Positions 28,434-37,319 are shown, counted from the stretch's first letter. The stretch is DNA of 64,000 bases from Sedimenticola sp. (GCA_002869585.1 PKUO01000045.1:186001-250000), one strand, 5' to 3'. The notes: generated from the letters alone by a model not told the origin. A program made the numbers and translations.

Positions 28434-29334
28434 CACCTATCTTCGCCTGGCCCTGGCAGCACTGCTCTGGGGCGGGACTTTTGTGGCAGCACGCGGAATA
28501 TCTCAGGATATTGGCCCCTACAGTGCAGCCTTTTTGCGTTTTTTTCTGGCCTCGGTGGTGCTGATTCCTCTGGTGATTCGCGAGGAGTCACGCCTGCCGG
28601 GACTTGATTTTCGACAACTAATGGCTGTAATTCTGCTCGGTCTGAGTGGGGTGTTTGCCTACAATGTGTTCTTCTTTTCCGGCCTGAAAACCGTGGAAGC
28701 GGGCAGGGCGGCGGTAATTATCGCCGCTAACCCGGTGTTTATCGCACTGTTTTCATTTTTGATATTCCGTGAGCGGTTTTCGCTTCAGAAGATCATCGGT
28801 ATTGTGCTATCGGTCAGTGGTGCGATTGTGGTCATCTCCCGTGGTGATGTGCATGCCATTCTGCAAGGAGGCATTGGCATCGGCGAGTTGTACCTGATCG
28901 GCTGTGTAGTCAGTTGGGTCGCCTACACACTGATAGGCAAAAAGGTGATGATCGGACTGACGCCGCTGGTGGCCGTGGCCTACTCTTCGGTTTTTGGCGC
29001 TCTGTTCCTGCTTCCCGGTGCAGTTATCGAAGGCGTCTGGTCATCAATTCAGACATTGAATGTCGCAATTGTCGGCTCACTGGCCTATCTCTCGATTTTT
29101 GGCACAGTGCTGGGTTTTGTCTGGTTTTATCGTGGGGTGAAAGAGATCGGGCCCGCCCGGGCAGGGGTGTTTATCAACCTGGTGCCGGTCAGTGGCGTGT
29201 TTTTCGGGGTGATCATTCTGGGTGAAAAACTGAGCTCTTCACTGCTTATCGGTGGCCTGTTGGTGTTGTTCGGTCTGGTGCTGACCAACCGAACTGCCGG
29301 TGAAGCGGCCATACAGGCAAAACTAACGGACTGA
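28426..29334 (+). CDS. EamA/DMT family exporter
   Basis: A 302-residue inner-membrane protein with two EamA repeats and about ten helices (LALAALLWGGTFVAARGI opening; second repeat near WVAYTLIGKKVMIG). It starts at TTG 28426 inside the end of the upstream gene, with GGGG nearby. The family exports metabolites or amino acids; the substrate is unknown. Confidence 0.85.
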   Translation: MTSTYLRLALAALLWGGTFVAARGISQDIGPYSAAFLRFFLASVVLIPLVIREESRLPGLDFRQLMAVILLGLSGVFAYNVFFFSGLKTVEAGRAAVIIAANPVFIALFSFLIFRERFSLQKIIGIVLSVSGAIVVISRGDVHAILQGGIGIGELYLIGCVVSWVAYTLIGKKVMIGLTPLVAVAYSSVFGALFLLPGAVIEGVWSSIQTLNVAIVGSLAYLSIFGTVLGFVWFYRGVKEIGPARAGVFINLVPVSGVFFGVIILGEKLSSSLLIGGLLVLFGLVLTNRTAGEAAIQAKLTD

Positions 29335-29408
29335 TACCAGTGCCTGTCAGTTACCAACAAATAGCGGGTATACTCCTGTATCGCTCTAACTAAAAATACA
29401 CTGAAACA

Positions 29409-30038
29409 ATGAAATTTACCGTCATCCCCGTCACCGCCTTTGAACAGAACTGCACCCTGTTGTGGTGTGAGAAAAGCAAGAAAGCCGCGGTGGTAGATCC
29501 AGGCGGCGACCTGGATCAGATACTCGAGGTGGTCGAGAATCAGGGTCTGCAACTGGAAAAGATTCTGGTCACCCACGCGCATATCGATCATGCCGGTGGC
29601 GTAGGTGAATTGGCCAGAACTCGGGGCCTGATAATCGAAGGTCCACATGAAGAGGACCGGTTCTGGATCGAGGCGATGCCGAAACAGAGCGAGATGTTCG
29701 GGTTCCCCGCCGCCGAGATATTCGAACCCGACAGATGGCTGAATCAGGGTGACAGCGTCACCGTTGGCGAGGAGCAACTCGATGTCCTGCACTGCCCGGG
29801 CCACACGCCTGGCCATGTGGTCTTTTTTCACAAAAGTGATCGAATCGCCATTGTCGGTGATGTCCTGTTCAAGGGTTCCATCGGACGCACCGATTTCCCC
29901 AGAGGCGATCATCAGACGCTGATCAACTGCATTAAACAACGCCTCTGGCCTCTGGGTGATGATGTTGAATTCATACCAGGCCATGGCCCTCTCTCGACCA
30001 TCGGCTACGAACGACAGACCAACCCGTTTGTAAGATAG
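29409..30038 (+). CDS. Metallo-beta-lactamase fold hydrolase, YcbL/glyoxalase II-like
   Basis: A 209-residue cytoplasmic hydrolase with the metal motif THAHIDHAGG, then CPGHTPGHVVFF, VGDVLFKGSIGRTDFP and the terminal EFIPGHGPLSTIGYE. This order fits the YcbL type II glyoxalase-like group. The fold is shared with persulfide dioxygenases, but the short length and FPRGD end favour YcbL. It lies 133 bp upstream of the ECF sigma gene; no functional link is shown. Confidence 0.88.
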   Translation: MKFTVIPVTAFEQNCTLLWCEKSKKAAVVDPGGDLDQILEVVENQGLQLEKILVTHAHIDHAGGVGELARTRGLIIEGPHEEDRFWIEAMPKQSEMFGFPAAEIFEPDRWLNQGDSVTVGEEQLDVLHCPGHTPGHVVFFHKSDRIAIVGDVLFKGSIGRTDFPRGDHQTLINCIKQRLWPLGDDVEFIPGHGPLSTIGYERQTNPFVR

Positions 30039-30115
30039 CCCCTGGCTGTTCATCCTTAGAACAGCAGCGCGAATAGACCCGGGATATAAACACGGAAGAT
30101 ATTTTCGGGAAAAAT

Positions 30116-30147
30116 GGAATAAAACAACTGCATACGCGTCTTATACT
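30116..30147 (+). promoter_or_regulatory. Possible ECF-type promoter before the sigma gene
   Basis: GGAATAA (30116-30122) and TCTTAT (30139-30144) are 16 nt apart. This resembles the GGAAc...TCtga pattern of many ECF promoters and would allow autoregulation. A TATACT at 30142 could instead be a sigma-70 -10 box, though no good -35 accompanies it. Confidence 0.3.
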
Positions 30148-30171
30148 TAAATCCCCCATAGGGCAGGACGT

Positions 30172-30723
30172 GTGAGCAGATTAACCGACTTGTTTTCCAA
30201 CAAACGCCACAAACAGCGACTGGCTGATCTCAGGCCGAAACTGTATCGCGTCGCCCTGGGCTGGTGTGGCAGCCCATCACTGGCGGATGACCTGGTGCAG
30301 GAGGCAAGCTACAAGGCGCTTAAATCTCTCGGAAAACTGGAGGAAGTCGAAGCCCTGGACGGCTGGGTGTTCAAGATTCTAAGCAACTGTTATCGGGACT
30401 TCTGTCGGAAGGGGCAGACACAGGAAACACCCGAGGAACTGGTCGATGAGCGGCAGAAGAATCCGGAAGAGCTGATTGACAGCGCCGACCTCATGGTTCA
30501 GGTACGCAGCGCCGTTGCTGGATTGAAGCAGAAACACCGGGAAATCATTGTGCTGGTTGATCTTGGCGGCTTTTCCTACACCGAGACCGCCGCAATTCTG
30601 AATCTGCCCATTGGCACAGTCATGAGCCGCCTGAATCGTGCAAGGCAGCAACTCAAGCAAGTCCTGCTGAAGAACCCTGTTGTGACATCGCAGAATGTCT
30701 CCTACATGGAGCGTGTCAAATGA
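30172..30723 (+). CDS. ECF RNA polymerase sigma factor
   Basis: A 183-residue sigma-70 family protein with only regions 2 and 4. Region 2 is YRVALGWCGSPSLADDLVQE followed by DGWVFKILSNCYRDFCRK. Region 4 is KQKHREIIVLVDLGGFSYTE and NLPIGTVMSRLNRARQQLK. It starts at GTG 30172 with GGGCAGGA upstream. Its stop overlaps the start of the anti-sigma gene (ATGA at 30720-30723), the usual sign of stoichiometric sigma/anti-sigma production. Confidence 0.93.
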   Translation: MSRLTDLFSNKRHKQRLADLRPKLYRVALGWCGSPSLADDLVQEASYKALKSLGKLEEVEALDGWVFKILSNCYRDFCRKGQTQETPEELVDERQKNPEELIDSADLMVQVRSAVAGLKQKHREIIVLVDLGGFSYTETAAILNLPIGTVMSRLNRARQQLKQVLLKNPVVTSQNVSYMERVK

Positions 30724-31445
30724 ATGACCAAAATCTCTATTCAGATGAATTCATCAACGCCTTTGTCGATAACGAACTGAGTCCAGGGGAGCGGGCGGAG
30801 CTTTTATCGGCCGCATCCAGCTCGAAAGAGCTGAGTCAGCGTATCTGCCAGATGCAGCGTCTCAAAGAGATGCTGAAAACCGCCTATCCCGAACAGACAA
30901 ATAACAGTTCCTCGATGCATTCAAGGGGCCGAACAGGCTGGCTGGGCTACGCCGCAGCGGCTGTTGTCGGTGCATTTTCGGTATTCGTAGTCCTGCAGCC
31001 ACAGCAAATGCGATCAATAGCGGAGCCGGTTGCCGCTATACAGCCGGAGTTAAACCATTCCGTCAGTCAGACAGGCGCCACAAGCCGGGTGGTGTTTCAC
31101 ATCAGTAACGATGACCTGGCAGTGGCCGATGAGTTGTTTGATCAGGTCGAGTTTGTTCTGCAGGAGTATGCCGCCAGCGGCCGCCCGATTCGGGTGGAGG
31201 TCGTGGCCAACAATCAAGGTTTGCGACTTTTTCAACAGGGACGGACGCTGTTTGAAAAACGCATAGCCGACCTCGATTCGCGCTATCAGAATATTACCTT
31301 TGCCGCATGCGGCAATACTATGGAGCGTATACAGAAAGAGACTGGAGAGACGATCGAGGTCTTGCCTCAAGCGGTCATAATCCGCTCCGGTATCTCATTT
31401 GTGGCCCGTCGCCAGAAACAGGGCTGGTCATACATAAAGGTATAG
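30720..31445 (+). CDS. Membrane anti-sigma factor with periplasmic DsrE-like domain
   Basis: A 241-residue protein. Residues 1-60 are anti-sigma-like (DEFINAFVDNELSPGERAEL) but lack the HxxxCxxC zinc motif. One membrane helix follows at about 75-95 (WLGYAAAAVVGAFSVFVV). Residues about 120-241 are a DsrE/DsrF-type (COG1416-like) domain: RVVFHISNDD, IRVEVVANNQGLRLF, NITFAACGNTMERI with a single conserved Cys, and GWSYIKV. The topology places the DsrE domain in the periplasm. The downstream gene encodes a free copy of this domain. The sensing role is inference: ligand, redox state or sulfur loading of the Cys could control release of the sigma factor. Confidence 0.88.
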   Translation: MNDQNLYSDEFINAFVDNELSPGERAELLSAASSSKELSQRICQMQRLKEMLKTAYPEQTNNSSSMHSRGRTGWLGYAAAAVVGAFSVFVVLQPQQMRSIAEPVAAIQPELNHSVSQTGATSRVVFHISNDDLAVADELFDQVEFVLQEYAASGRPIRVEVVANNQGLRLFQQGRTLFEKRIADLDSRYQNITFAACGNTMERIQKETGETIEVLPQAVIIRSGISFVARRQKQGWSYIKV

Positions 31446-31483
31446 GGTTCTGCCCGCTGCCTATAACAATTGGAGGAGAAATC

Positions 31484-31936
31484 ATGAAACAGGTGAAACA
31501 GAGTTTAGTGATACTGCAAATGGTGTTGTTGGGACTGGCTTTGAGCTTCGGACAGGGTGTGCTCGCGGCTATGGATGGTGAAGTGAAACACAAGGTGGTC
31601 ATACAGGTCAGCACCGATGATGAGCGTACTCAGCAGATCGCGCTCAACAATGCGGTGAATGTGCAAAAGGCACTGGGCCAGGATAACGTTGCGGTAGAAA
31701 TTGTTGCCTATGGACCGGGACTGGGCATGCTGACCATGGCATCCAAGCAGAAGGATCGGATTAGCAGTCTGGCGATGCAGGACATCACCTTCAGCGCCTG
31801 CGGAAACACCATGCAAAAGGTCGAGCAGAAAACCGGCAAAAAACCGGTGCTGGTGGAGGGTGTCAAGGTCGTGCCTGCGGGTGTTCTGCGAATCATGGAG
31901 TTGCAGGAACAGGGGTATGCATACGTTCGTCCATAA
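31484..31936 (+). CDS. Exported DsrE-like (COG1416-type) protein
   Basis: A 150-residue protein with a signal peptide (SLVILQMVLLGLALSFGQG, likely cut after GVLA). A DsrE/F-like domain follows: HKVVIQVSTDDERTQQI, VEIVAYGPGLGML, ITFSACGNTMQKVE with the conserved Cys, and QGYAYVRP. It aligns along its length with the outer domain of the anti-sigma factor, so the two domains are probably duplicates. A strong GGAGGAG lies before ATG 31484. It is third in the sigma/anti-sigma operon. DsrE proteins carry or transfer sulfane sulfur via Cys; an exported form next to an anti-sigma factor suggests a sulfur or redox relay. Confidence 0.88.
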   Translation: MKQVKQSLVILQMVLLGLALSFGQGVLAAMDGEVKHKVVIQVSTDDERTQQIALNNAVNVQKALGQDNVAVEIVAYGPGLGMLTMASKQKDRISSLAMQDITFSACGNTMQKVEQKTGKKPVLVEGVKVVPAGVLRIMELQEQGYAYVRP

Positions 31937-31968
31937 CGAACGCCTCCTGGGGTAGCGAATGCTTTTTT

Positions 31969-32889
31969 TTATGCTGCCTTTTTGTTGCCGATTGCCCGCT
32001 TCATCTGGCGGTGTGACTCGGTGCTGTAGACTACCAGTCCCAGCCAGATCAGCGAGAAGGTGATCAGATGGTCACGGGTAAACGGCTCGTCCAAGACAAA
32101 CACCGCGATCAGAAACTGGCACGTAGGGTTGATGTACTGAAGCATACCCACGGTCCCCAGCTTGAGTATTCTGGTTGAGGCGGTAAACAGGATCAGAGGC
32201 ACGGCTGTCATCAGTGCCGAGCTGGCCAGGAGCAGATCCAGGCCCAGACTCAGATTGGCGAATATCAACTGATCACTGTGATACAGATAGACAAGGTAGA
32301 TACCGGCCAGAGGGAAAAGCAAAAAGCATTCGACGGTCAGTCCCAGCAGGGCATCGATCGGCGTTCTCTTACGCACCAGGCTGTACAGCCCCATCGAAAT
32401 TGCCAGGGTCAGCGCAACCCAGGGCAGTTGTCCAACGGCGAGAAGCAGATTAAGCACGCCAAGGCAGACAGCGAATAGCGCGAACAGCTGGATGCGGGTC
32501 AGAATTTCACACAGAAACAGGCGCCCCAAGGCCACCATGATAATCGGGAAGATGAAGTAGCCCATGCTCGCTTCCAGCGCCTTCGCATGATTCACCGCCC
32601 AGATGAATACCAGCCAGTTTAGTGATACCAGAAAGGCGCTGAGCAACAGCCAGGCGAGCAGTCGAAAATCAGTAAACACCCGGTAAAGGGCTTTTGTGCG
32701 GTTGTTAATGGAGACAACGGCGAAGGTCAATAACAGTGACCAGGCGACCCGGTGGGCTAGTATTTCAAAGGCCGATGCATTGCCCAATGCATGGTAAAAG
32801 ACCGGGGAGAAGCCCCATATCGTGAATGCTGACAGCGCTGCGAGCACTCCGCGTCTGAGCAGTGCTGTTTCAGTCTCGTCTGTGGACAT
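31969..32889 (-). CDS. rarD: RarD-type EamA transporter
   Basis: A 306-residue membrane protein with ten predicted helices, matching RarD in the opening RRGVLAALSAFTIWGFSPVF, in NWLVFIWAVNHAKALEASMG and in TVGMLQYINPTCQFLIAVFV. The family is annotated as chloramphenicol-sensitive RarD; its natural substrate is unknown. It is convergent with the DsrE-like gene, with a T-rich 32-bp gap. Confidence 0.92.
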   Translation of the reverse strand: MSTDETETALLRRGVLAALSAFTIWGFSPVFYHALGNASAFEILAHRVAWSLLLTFAVVSINNRTKALYRVFTDFRLLAWLLLSAFLVSLNWLVFIWAVNHAKALEASMGYFIFPIIMVALGRLFLCEILTRIQLFALFAVCLGVLNLLLAVGQLPWVALTLAISMGLYSLVRKRTPIDALLGLTVECFLLFPLAGIYLVYLYHSDQLIFANLSLGLDLLLASSALMTAVPLILFTASTRILKLGTVGMLQYINPTCQFLIAVFVLDEPFTRDHLITFSLIWLGLVVYSTESHRQMKRAIGNKKAA

Positions 32890-32994
32890 GCCGGGATAGT
32901 CACTAAAAGGACAAGTTTGCCTGAAAACCCAGGTGGCGGATATAGGTTTGTCCCATTCAGGAACAGGCTGTTGAATACAGCGTGAGGGCGTTGA

Positions 32995-33021
32995 GGGTGA
33001 GGGAGAGAGATTCCCTCACCC
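32995..33021. terminator. Perfect 10-bp hairpin downstream of the YegP-like gene
   Basis: GGGTGAGGGA (32995-33004) pairs exactly with TCCCTCACCC (33012-33021). It starts 20 bp past the YegP-like stop on the minus strand. It has no U-tract, so it may protect the 3' end rather than terminate. Confidence 0.4.
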
Positions 33022-33040
33022 GGAATAGAGTGCGGAATCC

Positions 33041-33376
33041 TTATGCAGTCTCTTCGACAACCTTGGCATCCGATGCGTTTCTGCCGACAGAATCGATGCC
33101 GTTATTGCGACCTTTTTCTGTCTTGTACATCTGACTCTTGCCGATGATCTGGCCGTTGGTGGCTGTCAGGGTGAAGAAGAAGGCGCCGTTGGTTGCGGTT
33201 TTCTTATCAAATCGCTTGGGGTCCTGGCTGTTCTTGCGGGTCGATTCGATACCGTTTTTACAACTGTCCAGCGATGCGTATCCCTGGCTTTGCAGGACGA
33301 TTTCACCGTTGCCTGCCTTTAAAGAAAAGTAGCTCTTACCGTCTTTGCCAGTCGTGATAGTGAATTTTCCAGCCAT
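33041..33376 (-). CDS. YegP family protein, two DUF1508 repeats
   Basis: A 111-residue protein built from two copies of the DUF1508 module (FTITTGKDGKSYFSLKAGNG and AFFFTLTATNGQIIGKSQMY), each with a following NGIxS segment. The small beta-rich fold is common in bacteria and of unknown function. ATG 33376 has GGGGAA upstream. It is a stand-alone gene. Confidence 0.9.
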   Translation of the reverse strand: MAGKFTITTGKDGKSYFSLKAGNGEIVLQSQGYASLDSCKNGIESTRKNSQDPKRFDKKTATNGAFFFTLTATNGQIIGKSQMYKTEKGRNNGIDSVGRNASDAKVVEETA

Positions 33377-33592
33377 CGGTTGTTCCCCTTTGTGGTTTGC
33401 ACAGACTAATGCGTTATCTGAAGATTTTTATTCTCCTCGCAACCGAGTATAACCTGTTTGTTTTAGGTCTGAACTGGAAAAACGGCGGATTTAACCAAAA
33501 ATTACGCTTCCAACAGGACGTGTTCCGATACTGTGGAAATCAGGTTGGCCCTGCTTGTATACTCAATTCTGGATGCAGTGGAGATCAGGTTG

Positions 33593-34084
33593 ATGAGTCC
33601 TTTTTGGTTGGTAATGGTTAGTTTTTCTGTTGGCGCTTTGGTCGGCTGGTTTGTCACAGTGCAATTCCGGGCAGGTAAAACGGCAGCCAAACTGCAGGCT
33701 GAGCTGGATGACATGAAGGCCATGCATGAGCAGTACAAAGAGGATGTCGATCGGCATTTTGTACAGACCTCGTCTCTGGTGAATAATCTGACGCAAAGCT
33801 ATAAAGAGGTTCATGACCATCTCTCCAAGGGTGCACAGACCCTCTGCAGCAATGATCTGGCGCAAATGCTTCAGCAGACAACCACCCCGCTGATTGCCGA
33901 TGTAATCGACGGTGAGAAGGCGGATGAAGCGGAAGACTCAGACCATCCGGATATACCGGCCGATATATCTGTAGAGGCAGATGAGCAAAATACCGTCGGG
34001 CAGACTGCCGACGCTGCCCGGGAGTCAACAGAGGCCACCACGCAGCCAGCAGACGGGAGAGAAGAAAAGTCTACCCAACTGTGA
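33593..34084 (+). CDS. YhcB/ZapG-like inner-membrane protein (DUF1043)
   Basis: A 163-residue protein. An N-terminal membrane helix (FWLVMVSFSVGALVGWFVTV) leads into a coiled coil (KLQAELDDMKAMHEQYKEDV) and the family segment HFVQTSSLVNNLTQSYKEVH, LSKGAQTLC. The tail is acidic and low in complexity. In E. coli, YhcB takes part in envelope growth and cell division. I start at ATG 33593, which places the helix at the N-terminus; the frame extends up to 33533. Confidence 0.88.
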   Translation: MSPFWLVMVSFSVGALVGWFVTVQFRAGKTAAKLQAELDDMKAMHEQYKEDVDRHFVQTSSLVNNLTQSYKEVHDHLSKGAQTLCSNDLAQMLQQTTTPLIADVIDGEKADEAEDSDHPDIPADISVEADEQNTVGQTADAARESTEATTQPADGREEKSTQL

Positions 34085-34141
34085 TCGCTGATAGGCTTCC
34101 CGAAGGTGGGTTACCTTCGCCTGACCCCTAGAGGGCATTTG

Positions 34142-35113
34142 GTGTCAACTCTGTTGTTCAGTATCAAAAGGGTTATGAAGGAGCTGGGGGTTGAAACCTT
34201 CCGGATCTCCGCAACCCTGTTCAAAGTGATGATACCCGTGCTGATCCTGGTCAAGGTACTCGAGGAAGCCGGTGGTATTCGCTACATCGGCTATCTGCTC
34301 GAGCCGTTGATGTCATTCGTCGGTCTGCCCGAATCGATGGGACTGGTCTGGGCAACGACATTGTTGACCAATATCTATGCCGGCATGGTGATCTTTTTCA
34401 ACCTGGCGGCCGGGGAGAGTCTGACAGTTGCACAGGTCACTGTCCTGGGCGGGATGATGCTGATCGCACACACCTTGCCTATCGAAGCGAGAATCGCCCA
34501 GAAGGCCGGCGTCCGCATATCGGCAACCCTGGCGATCCGGTTTTTCGGCGCGCTGCTGTACGGTTTTATCCTCTTCCATCTGTATCGATGGGCTGACTGG
34601 CTGCAACAGCCGGTCGAGCTGATCTGGACCCCGCCCGTCCAGGACAACTCCCTCCAGGGGTGGCTGGTTGCCCAGCTTGAGAGCTTTTTCCTGATCGTGG
34701 TACTGATCTTTGTCCTGCTGAGCCTGCTGAAAATCCTCAAGGCGCTGCACATAGAACGCCTGATGATCTGGCTGCTGCGGCCGGTGCTGAAGCTGATAGG
34801 GATAGGACCGGCGGCAACCACCATCACCATTGTCGGCATGACCCTGGGACTGGCGTTGGGGGGTGGTCTGCTGATCAGGGAGGCGAAGGCGGGAGAGCTC
34901 AGTCCGATGGACATATTCGCATCAATGGGCCTGCTGGCCCTCTGCCACAGTATTATCGAAGATACGCTTCTGGTCCTGTTTCTTGGTGCAGATATCTCGG
35001 GTGTCCTCTGGTTTCGGATTCTCTTTGCTCTGGTAATGATGATGCTGATCACCCGGGTTGTGGAGCTGCTGAGTGAGGGTTTTCGCTCACGCTATCTGAT
35101 GCATACAGACTAG
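34142..35113 (+). CDS. Nucleoside-recognition (Gate) domain membrane protein
   Basis: A 323-residue multi-spanning protein with two Gate-type modules (TFRISATLFKVMIPVLILVK and ATTITIVGMTLGLALGGGLL), similar to the SpmA/SpmB-like group. Transport activity is assumed from the family and the substrate is unknown. The start is uncertain: GTG 34142 has GAGGG upstream, TTG 34139 and GTG 34106 are also in frame. It follows the YhcB-like gene. Confidence 0.8.
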   Translation: MSTLLFSIKRVMKELGVETFRISATLFKVMIPVLILVKVLEEAGGIRYIGYLLEPLMSFVGLPESMGLVWATTLLTNIYAGMVIFFNLAAGESLTVAQVTVLGGMMLIAHTLPIEARIAQKAGVRISATLAIRFFGALLYGFILFHLYRWADWLQQPVELIWTPPVQDNSLQGWLVAQLESFFLIVVLIFVLLSLLKILKALHIERLMIWLLRPVLKLIGIGPAATTITIVGMTLGLALGGGLLIREAKAGELSPMDIFASMGLLALCHSIIEDTLLVLFLGADISGVLWFRILFALVMMMLITRVVELLSEGFRSRYLMHTD

Positions 35114-35257
35114 GTTCGGTTTCTCTCTGTCGGTCTGTTTCACAGAGATAATTGCCCGGGGTTCCAGTTATCTCCAGTCAAGTTTCCACAAGGGCTAAAA
35201 AAATTCTCTTTTGGGCCGATAGACTCCTGTGTGGCGAGTCGACAGACAGAGGGATTG

Positions 35258-37111
35258 ATGAACCAGCCTGTAAACGAATGGAAAGACAAGTACCTGGAGA
35301 GCCTGGCCGATCTGGAGAAGAAGGATCAGCATTGGCAGTCCATTGAATTTTCACTGCGCAAGTGTATCTCCCGGCTCAGTTTTATTGGCGATGGCCGTGA
35401 CGCGGAACTGGATGAAAAGCTGGAGACGCTGCGCAACCGTGTGCGCGGTGAGCAGGATATCGAACACCTGCTGCGTATGATTGAAGGTATTACCCGCTTC
35501 TCCGATTCGCTCTCTTCAGCGACCGGTCAGGGGCTGGATCATCAGCAGCTTTCCGAACAGCTGTTACCCCTTCTTCAGGTCCCGCCGTTTCCGACCGCAC
35601 TCAAAGGGCAGGTCAAAGGACTCGCCAGGAAGATGAAAAAGGGGGAGATGAGCGCTGATCTGCTCCAGGAGTGTTTGTCCCTGATCAAGGAGGGACTTAC
35701 TCAAGGGGGCGATGAGACGGGGGGTGGGACAGGTCTGTTATCACGTATCTTCGCACGACCTGCCAGCGGGCAGAACGAGCCAACTCCCGAGCCGGAGGAT
35801 GTACGCCCGGAAACAGTACCCGAACAAGTTCCGGCACGACACCCCCCACAGGCACAGCCCGCCGAACAGAGCCAGGAACTGCATGCCCTGGCCAGAGAAA
35901 TTCTGGTCCTGCTGGTGCGAAAGCTCGATGCAGTGGAGGGCTGGTCCCAGCCGCTGCTACCCTTTCTGGGCAGAATTGATCAGGCGCCGACGGCAGCCGC
36001 ACTGCTAAACCTGACCGATGAACTGGCAGGCATACTGGCCCCTTGCGACAAGGAGTCGGTGCCTGCCGATAAGGCGCTGCTGCAACTGCTCGATCAGCTC
36101 GATCTCGCGGGAGAATCACGCGATCAGATCAATGCGCTGCAGGCCCGGTTACAGAAAGGTGTCGATGAGAAAGGCTTGCCGGAGGTGCTTGAACAGATCG
36201 TCTCGCTGGTGGGCCAGGTACGTCAGCGAGCAGAGGTTGAGCGTCAGGAGGTCGAGCGCTTTCTGTTGCAACTGACGGAGCGTCTGCAGGCATTGGATTC
36301 CGAACTGCTTGGGGTCGACCAGCAAGGCCGCCAAATCATCGAAGATAGTATTGAATTTGGCGAGACCGTGCAGGGTGATATGTCTGATCTGCATGCCCAT
36401 GTAGAGGCGGCGAATGATCTTGATGAACTGAAGCTGACCATCTCCGAACGTATTGTCCTGATCCAGGAGCGGTTGCGTCAGCACCGGCATGAGGAGGAGA
36501 ACCGTGCCGAGCAGTTGGAACAGCACATCGGTGGCCTGAAGGCGCGTCTCGATGAAGTCGAGAAGGAGAGTTCGTCCCTGAAGAAAAGCGTCATAGAGGC
36601 GAGAAAGCGGGCGTTCAAGGATGCACTCACCGGGCTGAACAACCGGCACGCCTTCGATACCCGCATGGATGAGGAGTTTTCACGCTGGAGCCGCTATGAT
36701 TTTCCCATGAGCATGTTGGTGCTCGATATCGATAATTTCAAAAAAATCAATGACACCTACGGTCACAAGGCCGGCGACAAGGTGTTGAAGGTGGTTGGCG
36801 GATTGCTGCAAAAACAGGTCAGGAAAGCGGACTTTTCCGCCAGTTATGGCGGTGAAGAGTTTGTCGTCCTGCTGCCCGAAATCGCCCTGGATGATGCCTG
36901 GCAGGTGGCCGAAAAAATTCGCAGCGCGATCGAGAAGAAGGGTTTTCATTCCGGTGAGGATGCCGTAACCGTAACTGTCTCCTGTGGTATCGCACAGTTC
37001 CGGAAGGGTGATACGCCGGAGAGCGCATTCAACCGGGCGGATACGGCACTGTATCATGCCAAGGGAACGGGAAAGAATAAAAGCTGCACTGAAAAAGAAT
37101 TAAATCAATAG
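35258..37111 (+). CDS. Diguanylate cyclase with long helical N-terminal region
   Basis: A 617-residue soluble protein. Residues 1-160 and 210-440 are mostly helical or coiled coil, with a Pro/Gln-rich linker at about 175-210. The C-terminal GGDEF domain is at about 450-615: DALTGLNNRHAFDTRM, LDIDNFKKINDTYGHKAGD, and the active site SYGGEEF near residue 530. RKAD precedes GGEEF by five residues and forms an RxxD inhibitory site, so product feedback is expected. ATG 35258 has GAGGGA upstream. It is followed by a receiver-TPR protein and a small histidine kinase on the same strand, which may control it. Confidence 0.92.
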   Translation: MNQPVNEWKDKYLESLADLEKKDQHWQSIEFSLRKCISRLSFIGDGRDAELDEKLETLRNRVRGEQDIEHLLRMIEGITRFSDSLSSATGQGLDHQQLSEQLLPLLQVPPFPTALKGQVKGLARKMKKGEMSADLLQECLSLIKEGLTQGGDETGGGTGLLSRIFARPASGQNEPTPEPEDVRPETVPEQVPARHPPQAQPAEQSQELHALAREILVLLVRKLDAVEGWSQPLLPFLGRIDQAPTAAALLNLTDELAGILAPCDKESVPADKALLQLLDQLDLAGESRDQINALQARLQKGVDEKGLPEVLEQIVSLVGQVRQRAEVERQEVERFLLQLTERLQALDSELLGVDQQGRQIIEDSIEFGETVQGDMSDLHAHVEAANDLDELKLTISERIVLIQERLRQHRHEEENRAEQLEQHIGGLKARLDEVEKESSSLKKSVIEARKRAFKDALTGLNNRHAFDTRMDEEFSRWSRYDFPMSMLVLDIDNFKKINDTYGHKAGDKVLKVVGGLLQKQVRKADFSASYGGEEFVVLLPEIALDDAWQVAEKIRSAIEKKGFHSGEDAVTVTVSCGIAQFRKGDTPESAFNRADTALYHAKGTGKNKSCTEKELNQ

Positions 37112-37319
37112 GATATAGAATAAAATTAAACTAATGTCTATATTGTTTCATGTGTGCAGGCTGTGGATTAGCAGTCGATAAAAATTCAGGATTTTCATTC
37201 AGGTTTCTCCAAAGCGTGCCGATATCTTGATAGGCAGCCATAACCAGTATCAGGTTCAATACGTAACCAGTGGGGTGGAGTGCCGGTTCAAGCAGGTGGA
37301 TGGTTAGAAGGGAGTAAGG

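Noticed and set aside
29409..30038. Metallo-hydrolase as an ETHE1-type persulfide dioxygenase linked to the DsrE module
   Set aside because: Length and motif order fit YcbL/glyoxalase II better, and a 133-bp gap separates it from the sigma operon.
29127..30053. 308-codon open frame on the minus strand across the EamA and metallo-hydrolase genes
   Set aside because: It overlaps two well-supported genes and has no recognisable motif.
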